Positions 1 to 6,851 of a stretch of DNA of 64,000 nucleotides are shown here, piece by piece. The translations under genes were made by a program, and so were the position numbers. The DNA comes from Bacteroidota bacterium (GTDB taxonomy: Bacteria; Bacteroidota; Bacteroidia; Bacteroidales; JAGONC01): the NCBI GenBank assembly GCA_022711405.1, contig JAKLFC010000008.1:62001-126000 (forward strand), read 5' to 3'. The first letter of the stretch is position 1. Every line of letters starts with the position of its first letter. The notes under the pieces are model-generated. The model was not told the DNA's origin, ran no database searches, and saw nothing but the letters and a program-made list of their open reading frames with translations.

Positions 1-231
1 ATGACTTTTGGATTCTTTCAGGATATTTCACCAATTTCTATTGAGGGGAAATTTATATCTATAGTTCTAATTCTGATGGGAATGATTCTATTTGGCACCC
101 TGATAAGCTCAATTACTGATTATTTTATCCACGAAGAAGATATTGCGGTTGAAATTAAACGACTTCAACAAATGGTCAAGGAGTTAAATGAAAAAATTGA
201 TAGACTTGATTCGAAAATAAAGGGGAATTAA
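1..231 (+). CDS. C-terminal end of a probable ion channel (partial, cut by window start)
   Basis: The reading frame is open from base 1, so the true start probably lies upstream and the first ATG is incidental. The visible 76 residues read as a pore-loop remnant (TFGFFQDISP), one hydrophobic helix at about residues 17-42, and a charged amphipathic tail at about 46-74 that could form a coiled coil. The order filter-ISP-helix-cytoplasmic tail matches the last third of two-TM potassium channels (Ion_trans_2), where the filter is normally TVGYGDISP. Here the GYGD core is not present in its usual form. The gene ends 3 bp before the convergent nuclease gene. Channel identity is inferred from a short segment; the rest must be read outside the window. 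Confidence 0.5.
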   Translation: MTFGFFQDISPISIEGKFISIVLILMGMILFGTLISSITDYFIHEEDIAVEIKRLQQMVKELNEKIDRLDSKIKGN

Positions 232-234
232 TTT

Positions 235-1305
235 TTATTTCCCCTCATATCCTTTGACTGTGTTAATAAGGATATCAGAAAAATTATAAATATCATCTAC
301 CGACTGAAGAGTAGTATATATTTCCTTTCTATTTTCATCAAATGTTCCAATTTGTTTCTTCTTTTCGCTGAAATATAATCTGCAAACTGGTTTTCGGTTA
401 TTATCGTCAAGTAAGACGCTGAAATAGGATTGGGTATCCCTGTACGCAATTCTTTTTATATCAACACTTCTCCTTATAATTGCTTTAATGATGTAAAATG
501 CCTCCATCTCTTCGATAGTGGTTTCTATTTTACTTTTGGGAGGCTCAGATTCTGGTTTTTGAATAGGAGCTTCTTTAGGTTGGGCAGCCTCGGATTCTTT
601 CTTGATGGCTGTTTTTAGTCTTTCCGTAATCATGTCTGTAATTACTTCCTGGCAGGATTTCCGTACTAGATCTTTAAAAGTGATCAATACCTTTTCAGTC
701 GCTCTTCCTTGATAAACTTGCGTCACAAAGAAACGAACAAGAGCTTCGCTTGGTTCGTTAATTTCTTTGAAAAAAATATTTTTTATTTCGTTTGAATATT
801 TCAGGTCGCTGGCAGCATTGAATATTTTCTCGATATCAAAATAGGACTTATGGAACTTCTTGAGTTCATCAACCTGATTATCTTTTATTTCGGTAATATC
901 AAATTCAAAGAAAGGCTTCTCATCCATCAAATTATTTTTTACCAGGTCCGTATAAAAACGGTAAATTATCCCGTTGGTGAGAATTGCAAACTTAGCTTTA
1001 GATACATTAAAATACCTTAATAACTGGCCATCATGGATATTTAAGTCTTCTACCCAATGCTTACATTCGATTAAAATAATCGGCTGTCCATCTTTCAGAA
1101 TTGCATAGTCAATTTTTTCACCCTTTTTAATGCCGATATCCGAAATAAATTCCGGTACAACTTCTAAAGGATTAAATATGTCATAACCCAAACACTGAAT
1201 GAAGGGTACTATAAAAGCCATTTTAGTTGCTTCCTCAGTTTGAATTTGGCTTTTTAATTTCGTTACCCTTTCAGCTAATTGTTTAATCTGGTCTTTTAAG
1301 TCCAT
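235..1305 (-). CDS. Stand-alone HsdR_N-type restriction endonuclease-like protein
   Basis: A 356-residue protein whose N-terminal half matches the nuclease domain of type I restriction R subunits (HSDR_N) without any helicase. A PD-(D/E)XK core is visible: D66 in KIDYAI, E80-x-K82 in IECK, and a Q94xxxY98 element in DGQLLRYF. A lysine- and glutamate-rich linker at about 245-265 leads to a C-terminal domain containing SYFSVLLDDNNRKPVCRLYF, seen in many solitary proteins of this kind. The start at 1305 (MDLKDQ) is preferred over an ATG 21 codons upstream because the extra residues look non-coding. No methylase or specificity gene adjoins it. It is AT-rich compared with the core genes. The nuclease fold is well supported; the biological target is unknown, with DNA defence most likely. 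Confidence 0.75.
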   Translation of the reverse strand: MDLKDQIKQLAERVTKLKSQIQTEEATKMAFIVPFIQCLGYDIFNPLEVVPEFISDIGIKKGEKIDYAILKDGQPIILIECKHWVEDLNIHDGQLLRYFNVSKAKFAILTNGIIYRFYTDLVKNNLMDEKPFFEFDITEIKDNQVDELKKFHKSYFDIEKIFNAASDLKYSNEIKNIFFKEINEPSEALVRFFVTQVYQGRATEKVLITFKDLVRKSCQEVITDMITERLKTAIKKESEAAQPKEAPIQKPESEPPKSKIETTIEEMEAFYIIKAIIRRSVDIKRIAYRDTQSYFSVLLDDNNRKPVCRLYFSEKKKQIGTFDENRKEIYTTLQSVDDIYNFSDILINTVKGYEGK

Positions 1306-1439
1306 AGTTTTAAATATATTAAAGTCGAATAATGCAGACAAATATACTGAACTATCGGTAAAACTCAAATAGCTGAGGATTATTTTACGTTTTCCAGTCC
1401 TAAGGGACTGATTTGTAAACTTCTCCAGCCCATAGATTA

Positions 1440-1783
1440 CTATAAATTATGAAAGTAGAACGCTAGCGTGTGGAAGTCCAGTAATTCCTGGGAGTAGTAG
1501 GGATCTTTGCGGGGCAGCCCGAGGCATATCGTTTGGCCTGTCCCAGTACATTCTGCGGATTCACTGACCCGCGTTTTACTTCCAGGATTCCCAGCAGTCG
1601 GCCGTTTACGAAGAGGGCATAGTCTACCGGCCCGTTCGCCGCAGGGCATTCCTCCAACGTGTAGTGCATCAGGTACGACATCTCCATACTCTCTTTATGC
1701 GGGACGATCACACAACCAGGCGACAGTACCTTCAGCCGCGCATCGATTCGTGTTTTCCTCGTTTTCCATTCGTTTTCGGACAT
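1440..1783 (-). pseudogene. Remnant of a type I restriction R subunit (HsdR N-terminus)
   Basis: From 1783 the frame encodes about 92 residues matching the start of EcoEI-like HsdR proteins: an MSENEWKTRKTRID opening, then PVDYALFVNGRLLG, ILEVKRG and VLGQAKRYA. These are the D, ExK and QxxxY elements of the nuclease domain. After QAKRYA this frame drifts to a stop at 1463, while the neighbouring frame continues with GLPRKDPYYSQELLDFH to a stop at 1440. That suggests a frameshift near 1525. The remaining 700 or more residues (helicase, HsdM contact) are absent. The fragment is noticeably more GC-rich than the genes on both sides, so its history probably differs. It is best read as a dead remnant. 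Confidence 0.7.
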
Positions 1784-2104
1784 GAGAGAAAAAATTCATA
1801 GGAGTAGGGAATCAAAGGTAGGAAATCAATGTGAAGAAAGGAAATTATGGGAGGGGGTAATTAATTTAGGCGAAATTATTACGTTGTTAATTTTGATAAT
1901 CCCGATTCTCCATTCCCCCTCAGTTATATTTAGGTGTTTGGATTGACAGTTTATGGCTTAATGTTTGGATTAACTTCCCACTTGCAGCCGCGGTGAGGGA
2001 TTTACCTCGTGTTTCCTTATCTTTCCTTTTTTGTTTATAGTTTTGGTATCCACTCACCATCGAAATTGCCCCGCATTGCTCTACTGCAAGCTCGTTATCA
2101 ACTG
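1784..2104. other. 320-nt gap with no recognisable gene
   Basis: AT-rich spacer between the HsdR remnant and the OLD-family gene. No open frame with coding character, no tRNA-like fold and no clear promoter box was seen on either strand. It may contain further decayed coding sequence. Confidence 0.5.
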
Positions 2105-3805
2105 TTAATTTTTAAATATTTTATTCAATATTTTCGAAATTTTATAAAACTCGGAGAAATTAGTCGGATCATTATTTGCTTCAGCTTTAAATGATTCAAG
2201 ATATTTTAATTTCAGAATGTTTTTAGCTTTTTTGCCCTCATTTGAATTTTCCATAGACTTCTGAACTAATTCAACATTTTCAGAATAAACTTTCGATAAA
2301 ATGGTAACAGGAAGTAATCCTTCAATGCATTTTTTTCCTGTTTCATTTTTACCAATTACTAAATATCCAATATTTTCCTTTAGTCCCAAGGTTCCAAATG
2401 TTTCTTTGACTTCAGAAAATTTGTCTAAATCGATAGTCACAACAAACCGTTTAAATCTTTCTTTAATAAAACGCAACAAAATATTATTTTTTATATTACC
2501 AGCACCTCCATAGGCAAATATTTCACCTTCAAAATTTAATTTATTTCTACCATGCTTTTCATCCATTAACAATGTAAAATATTCTTTATCAGTTTCTCCC
2601 TCAACCAATATTATGTCACTTGAGCCACTAAAGATAGTTGATTTAAAAGGGGTAAAATTAGTTCCGTTAATTCCTAATGAAAGAGCAAAAGGCTCAAACC
2701 ATTTATCACCCTTTGTACTGACGATTTGCGAACCCCTGTTTTTTGAACTAAAATGCCTTTCAAGAAGTATATTGGCTGAAGGTGTTTTGTGACTTAGTAA
2801 GAATTGGCTATGAGTCGCGACTATGATTTGAATTTTAAATTCAATTGCAATATCTTGTATAATTCTACCAAATTCTGCTTGAGCAGATGGATGTAAAAAA
2901 CTCTCTGGTTCTTCGATTATTAAAACAGGGGTCAATCTATCATTGACAGTACTTGTTTCTTGAATCCGCTTTGCATTAAGTAAATTCAGTAAAATTAGAG
3001 TCCTATTTTTTGTTCCACTACCCCAATCTTCTAACGAAACTTCTACTCCTTTTTCTTTCAACGAAATCTCGACGTTTTCTCTTTCAAGATCCAAACTTGA
3101 AATCCCAAGTGACACATCATATTTATCCGTCAGCCTTCCAAGCAGGTTGCCAAATTCATGTTGATGTCTCTTAAGTGATTTTTTTACAGCGGATTCAAGT
3201 GCTTCTTTCTTTTTCGCTAATTCATTTCTATTCTCATTTCCCAAATATGAGATCAATGAGTCTCTATTGCTTCGAAAGAAAAAAAATGGATAATTCTCGG
3301 TTGAATTATGGAATAAAATTGATTTTGAATTTCTCAATCGGTTCAATAATTCATCTCTTTTATACTCATCATTAATTTCATTATCACCAAATGATATAGT
3401 TATCTTAGTTTCTTTTTGCCCAGGCTCTTGTACGGCTTTGATTATTAAGGTTTCCTTTGTATTTTTAAACTCTTCTTCATTTTTGAATATTAATTCTTTA
3501 ATAAACTTAAATAAGCCTGTATCTTGATTCTCATCAAGTTCTAGATCAATCTCGATTTCTATATTTCCCTTATCTTTCTCTTTTTTCTTCCAGCAAGGGT
3601 AATCTGAAGGATAATGAATTGCAGCAGGATAATATTCTCGGAACATTCTATAATCATATGTTGTTAACAATGATACTAACGCTCTTATTATATTTGATTT
3701 GCCAGAATTATTTTTTCCAGATAGAGCATTATAGTAAGGATTAAATTCTACATCTAGGGTCTCTAAACTCCTATAGTTTTTTGTTTTTAATCTTTTTATT
3801 ATCAT
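2105..3805 (-). CDS. OLD-family ATP-dependent nuclease (ABC-type ATPase plus TOPRIM)
   Basis: A 566-residue protein with an SMC/ABC-like ATPase followed by a TOPRIM nuclease domain, the layout of OLD (overcoming lysogenization defect) proteins. Visible are Walker A at 30-37 (GKNNSGKS), Walker B with catalytic glutamates E298/E299 (LIIEEPESFLHP), and the switch histidine H332 (ATHSQF). The TOPRIM metal ligands are E402 (LVEGETDK), a GAGNIKN turn, and D459/D461 (IDLDK). The start at 3805 (MIIKRLKTKNYRS) is chosen because family members begin just before this beta strand; 24 extra upstream codons are unlikely. No UvrD/GajB-type helicase adjoins it, so it resembles stand-alone class 1 OLD rather than Gabija. 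The role is probably anti-phage, and all catalytic motifs look intact. Codon use is AT-rich. Confidence 0.85.
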   Translation of the reverse strand: MIIKRLKTKNYRSLETLDVEFNPYYNALSGKNNSGKSNIIRALVSLLTTYDYRMFREYYPAAIHYPSDYPCWKKKEKDKGNIEIEIDLELDENQDTGLFKFIKELIFKNEEEFKNTKETLIIKAVQEPGQKETKITISFGDNEINDEYKRDELLNRLRNSKSILFHNSTENYPFFFFRSNRDSLISYLGNENRNELAKKKEALESAVKKSLKRHQHEFGNLLGRLTDKYDVSLGISSLDLERENVEISLKEKGVEVSLEDWGSGTKNRTLILLNLLNAKRIQETSTVNDRLTPVLIIEEPESFLHPSAQAEFGRIIQDIAIEFKIQIIVATHSQFLLSHKTPSANILLERHFSSKNRGSQIVSTKGDKWFEPFALSLGINGTNFTPFKSTIFSGSSDIILVEGETDKEYFTLLMDEKHGRNKLNFEGEIFAYGGAGNIKNNILLRFIKERFKRFVVTIDLDKFSEVKETFGTLGLKENIGYLVIGKNETGKKCIEGLLPVTILSKVYSENVELVQKSMENSNEGKKAKNILKLKYLESFKAEANNDPTNFSEFYKISKILNKIFKN

Positions 3806-3966
3806 TGTATTAACAATTAGTGGGTGCAGAGGTTTGGCGTTATAAAAAGTTGCCAATTGCGGGCGATTACCTGTCAAGTCATATAAAAGTGGAAGTGTGT
3901 TACAATCCTTGAATAACCTACTGTACCGGAAATTTATTATACTGCATGTTATAGGAATACCTTATA

Positions 3967-4614
3967 TTATTCTTTGTAAATTATTTTCCAAATATCATTG
4001 CCTTTTCTATTTTTCTTAGATTCAGCAAATCCAGCTTTTTTAAGCAACTCTAAAATTCCTTTCACTTTGTCTTCTGAGATGTTAGTATCTTTTGAGACCC
4101 CTGCAATTGTCCTGTAAGAATATTTTGATATTAATATTGCACGTGAAACGGCCTTTATATCATCTTTTGAATAGTCAGTTGTAAATGTCCTATTAAGTTC
4201 ATTCTCGTTGATAATTTCTTCAATGTCATCGATTTCTTGGTTTTTTTGTTCTACATTTTCGGCAATTTGTTTAGCTTCTTCTGCTTTTTTCTCCGCTTTA
4301 ATAACCTTAGCGTATAAGTCATCAAGGAATCTTTTTGAATAAAAAGCCGCTAAAACACAAAAACCTGCAAGAATAAAATAATTTTTGTTAGGGAAAGCCG
4401 CGTCTTTTGGAATGTCAAGGAGATTATTTGAAATTATTTGCAGAAATAATGGAACTGTAACAGAAGCACAAATGCACAGAAAAATAGACTTAAGAAAATC
4501 TATCCAACATTCTTTCTTCTTGTAGTCAAGATTGTAAAACAAGAAAAAATTTGTTAAGCCACCTAGAAGTCCGGCAGCAATTATGATTGCAATAATAATC
4601 TGTGTATGTGTCAT
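3967..4614 (-). CDS. Three-TM, coiled-coil, winged-helix membrane protein (YLATT-like)
   Basis: A 215-residue protein with three hydrophobic segments (about 5-27, 39-62 and 77-95), a charged coiled coil at about 98-140, and a C-terminal domain at about 145-215 reading as a winged helix (KVKGILELLKKAGFAESKK). The N-terminal motif GLLGGLTNFFL, the PLFLQIISNNLL stretch and the YFILAGFCVLAAFYSKRF helix resemble the YEATS-like-associating three-TM family predicted to act in bacterial conflict systems. That assignment is from memory of the family pattern. No YEATS-like partner is visible here. It lies 161 bp upstream of the OLD gene on the same strand. A membrane sensor or effector coupled to a nucleic-acid-binding or protein-interaction wHTH is the inference. 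Confidence 0.6.
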   Translation of the reverse strand: MTHTQIIIAIIIAAGLLGGLTNFFLFYNLDYKKKECWIDFLKSIFLCICASVTVPLFLQIISNNLLDIPKDAAFPNKNYFILAGFCVLAAFYSKRFLDDLYAKVIKAEKKAEEAKQIAENVEQKNQEIDDIEEIINENELNRTFTTDYSKDDIKAVSRAILISKYSYRTIAGVSKDTNISEDKVKGILELLKKAGFAESKKNRKGNDIWKIIYKE

Positions 4615-5125
4615 ATTAGTCTTTTTTTGGGTTGCCTATAATTTAAGTGTAATACAATGCATTTTTTTTAATGCGATTATTCATTTTATTCTCTTCAATG
4701 ACCTGACGGGTAGTCTATTAAGCAACGAGTAGCGAATGCCAAACTCTTAACAATATTGACATTTTCCGGCTTTGATGACTGACCGAACTAAGGAACAAAG
4801 AATTTACTCGGACTGCACAAAATCATCCTTGGAGATTAGTTGACGTATTTTCTCCGAATCGTGTTTCCGGCGAGAATTGCCGGTGAATGGCCGTCAGACG
4901 ATGGGTGGTATCGTTACTGCATCAGGCCAAATATACGGAATTTTATAAAATGCAAGAAAAAAAGGATTTTTTTGCACTGCCATAACTGATAATTTCAGGA
5001 AAATGGATGCATCCCAGTCCTTATACTGTTTCTTTAAACAGTGAGATCGATCAGGAAAATGATCCGGTTGACCAGACGGGCCGGATGATGCTCAGGGATC
5101 ATCTCTTCCAAATAGAACCATCCCA
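4615..5125. other. Gene-free AT-rich spacer
   Basis: No convincing gene on either strand. Its start holds the presumed promoter region of the minus-strand membrane protein, with several T-runs but no clear -7 box. A small CCGGC/GCCGG hairpin lies at 4867-4883. A short open frame beginning at 5007 runs into the structured element and has no coding character. Base composition shifts from AT-rich to near 50% GC across this gap, consistent with the edge of an acquired region. Confidence 0.45.
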
Positions 5126-5249
5126 ACCATCGCATAAGCGACCTTGGCTGGTGCGGTGCCCCGGCCAGAGGGGAACCTGGCCGGGGCAATCGAACGAAGT
5201 GAGATAGCACCAGGCGCAGTCGCGTTGCGATGGTGCGGCCCTGCGGCCG
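5126..5249. repeat. Large nested inverted-repeat element of unknown identity
   Basis: Four stems nest inside one another. The outer stem ACCATCGCA (5126-5134) pairs with TGCGATGGT (5226-5234). GCGAC (5138-5142) pairs with GTCGC (5219-5223), and CTGGTGC (5148-5154) with GCACCAG (5207-5213). A central 12-bp stem, TGCCCCGGCCAG (5157-5168), pairs with CTGGCCGGGGCA (5177-5188) around an 8-nt loop. A further CGGCC/GGCCG hairpin follows at 5236-5249. All pairs are exact by eye. No adjacent transposase, reverse transcriptase or T-run terminator is present. It could be a structured RNA, a REP/IS200-like palindromic element, or an integration scar. The structure is seen directly; the function is unknown. 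Confidence 0.7.
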
Positions 5250-5377
5250 GGGAGCAAAAAAATGAGTAATTAACAGGATTAAGGAATCGGAAGAGGGGAA
5301 AACAAAAGAGGGTGCTTACTTTTAAGACACTCTTGTTTTTCCCTATCTTCGTCCCTCAATCCAAAAACAACCGCATC

Positions 5378-5845
5378 ATGAAAACACTGATCCGTTTTGC
5401 CATCATCACACTGACCATTTTAGCGTCAGCCTCGCTGTTCGCCCAGGAGTGGACCAAAGAACAGGCAGAGGTGTGGAGGGTCATCGAAAACAACTGGAAG
5501 AACCTCAAGGCCGGCAATGTGGACCCGTCGGTCCTCGCCTTCCATGAAAAATACCAGGGATGGTCCAGCTCACTGCCCCTGCCGATCAACAAAGACCAGG
5601 CGGTCGCGATGTTCCAGCCCCTGAAGGATGCCTGGAAGATGCAGGATTACTTTATCAATCCCGCGCGCATTGCGGTGGCCAGCAATGCGGCGGTGGTGCA
5701 CTACATTTTTCAGTTCAATATGTCCATGGGAGCGGGAGAAGAGAGCAAGATGGTGCATCATCAGGGGAAATACACCGAGTTTTACGTGAAGGAGAACGGA
5801 AAGTGGATGTGCCTTGGGGATATGACGGTGTACGAGGATGAATAG
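5378..5845 (+). CDS. Exported NTF2/SnoaL-like protein
   Basis: A 155-residue protein with a signal peptide (about 1-21, MKTLIRFAIITLTILASA, cleaved near LFA-Q). The mature domain reads as an NTF2-like/SnoaL cone fold: an N-terminal helix with VWRVIENNWKNLKAGN, a central FHEKYQGWSS segment, and late strands AVVHYIFQFNMS and YTEFYVKENGKWMCLGDM. This is the layout of DUF4440-type ketosteroid-isomerase-like proteins. Catalytic function cannot be assigned, since many such proteins bind small ligands or have no known substrate. The start at 5378 is chosen because it opens the signal peptide; 22 upstream in-frame codons lack coding character. It is probably periplasmic. Confidence 0.65.
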   Translation: MKTLIRFAIITLTILASASLFAQEWTKEQAEVWRVIENNWKNLKAGNVDPSVLAFHEKYQGWSSSLPLPINKDQAVAMFQPLKDAWKMQDYFINPARIAVASNAAVVHYIFQFNMSMGAGEESKMVHHQGKYTEFYVKENGKWMCLGDMTVYEDE

Positions 5846-5871
5846 GGATTGTTGATCTGGGTACCGTAACT

Positions 5872-5925
5872 GAGAGGAGAGAGGAGAAAGGAGAGAGGAG
5901 AAAGGAGAGAGGAGAAAGGAGGTGG
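5872..5925. repeat. Purine tandem repeat (GAGAGGAGAAAG-type units)
   Basis: About four tandem copies of a 12-nt purine-only unit related to GAGAGGAGAAAG lie between the NTF2-like gene and the TPR gene. The same kind of purine run occurs at 28247-28279. It is one of several degenerate microsatellite-like families in the intergenic spaces of this window. Confidence 0.8.
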
Positions 5926-5954
5926 GAGATGCGAAAGAAAAAGCAAGATAAATC

Positions 5955-6764
5955 ATGAGAAGATTGTTTTGTCTGATGATCGCATTGTTCATGGCTTCTG
6001 GCGGATACGGTCAGTCTGCGGAAGAGTACTTTAGCCAGGGCCTGACAAAAGGATTGAACAAGGAATACAGTGAAGCGATTGCTGACTTCTCACGGGCCAT
6101 CGAGCTGGATCCGCAGTATGCAGAGGCCTATTACCTGAGAGGTCTTGCAAAGACATGGCTCGAAGATACACCTGGTGCAATAGCCGATTATTCGAAGGCC
6201 ATCGGGATCAATCCACAGTACGTTAACGCCTACTGCGAAAGAGGAATGGAGATGGTACGACTTTCAAGATTTTCAGAAGCACTTTCTGACTTTACCGCAG
6301 CAACAAAGATTGACCCGCAGTCTGCCAAAGCCCATTTTTTAAAAGGACTGGCAGAGCTGGCTCTCCAGGAACCCAGACGTGCGATCACTGAATTTACCAG
6401 TGCCATTGAACTGTACGCGTTGTATAAAGAGGCATATTGCCAGAGAGGACATGCAAACTATACGCTTCTTCATATGAATGAAGCCACTGCCGACTATACC
6501 AAAGCCATTGAGCTTGATGCGAAGTATGCAGAAGCTTATTTCGGCAGAGGATCGGTAAAGGAATATACCAAAGACTACCCTGGAGCCATTGCCGATCTGA
6601 CCAAAGCGATCGAACTTGAACCACAGTACGCTGATGCCTATTACCTCAGAGGCCTTATCATGTTGAAATCAGGACAAAAGGAAAGCGGGTGTTCGGATTT
6701 GAATAAAGCCAGGGAATCAGGCTATGCGGGTGCTGAAAAAAGCATCAGGAAATACTGCAAATAA
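5955..6764 (+). CDS. Exported tetratricopeptide repeat protein
   Basis: A 269-residue protein with a short signal peptide (about 1-19, ending ASGGYGQS) and seven consecutive 34-residue TPR units from about residue 22 to 259, the last one imperfect. Typical unit signatures repeat throughout: YSEAIADFSRAIELDPQYAE, then YYLRGLAK. A short cysteine-containing tail ends in RKYCK. TPR superhelices bind peptides or scaffold complexes, so a periplasmic protein-interaction role is inferred. No enzymatic domain is present. It follows the NTF2-like gene by about 110 bp across the purine repeat and may be co-transcribed with it. The repeat call is secure; the binding partner is unknown. Confidence 0.8.
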   Translation: MRRLFCLMIALFMASGGYGQSAEEYFSQGLTKGLNKEYSEAIADFSRAIELDPQYAEAYYLRGLAKTWLEDTPGAIADYSKAIGINPQYVNAYCERGMEMVRLSRFSEALSDFTAATKIDPQSAKAHFLKGLAELALQEPRRAITEFTSAIELYALYKEAYCQRGHANYTLLHMNEATADYTKAIELDAKYAEAYFGRGSVKEYTKDYPGAIADLTKAIELEPQYADAYYLRGLIMLKSGQKESGCSDLNKARESGYAGAEKSIRKYCK

Positions 6765-6788
6765 TGACTGCCGGGAGGAACTGATTGA

Positions 6789-6841
6789 CAGAACCACGAA
6801 GGAACGCAAAGGTTTTTACTAAGGCACTCAAAGACTTTTTA
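6789..6841. repeat. Intergenic ACCACRAAGG-type degenerate repeat
   Basis: The spacer after the TPR gene contains ACCACGAAGGAACGCAAAGG followed by TACTAAGGCACTCAAAGAC. This resembles one arm of the inverted repeat at 60173-60276 (ACCACAAAGG, CACCAAGG, ACAAAGG units). It lies between convergent genes. Confidence 0.55.
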
Positions 6842-6851
6842 ATGCAGCCTT

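Noticed and set aside
235..1783. Complete type I restriction-modification system
   Set aside because: Only a stand-alone HsdR_N protein and a frameshifted R-subunit fragment exist; no HsdM or HsdS was found.
2105..3805. Gabija (GajA/GajB) system
   Set aside because: GajA-like OLD is present but no UvrD/GajB gene adjoins it on either side within the window.
5007..5207. Short plus-strand open frame (66 codons)
   Set aside because: It has no coding character and runs through the nested palindromic element, which better explains the sequence.
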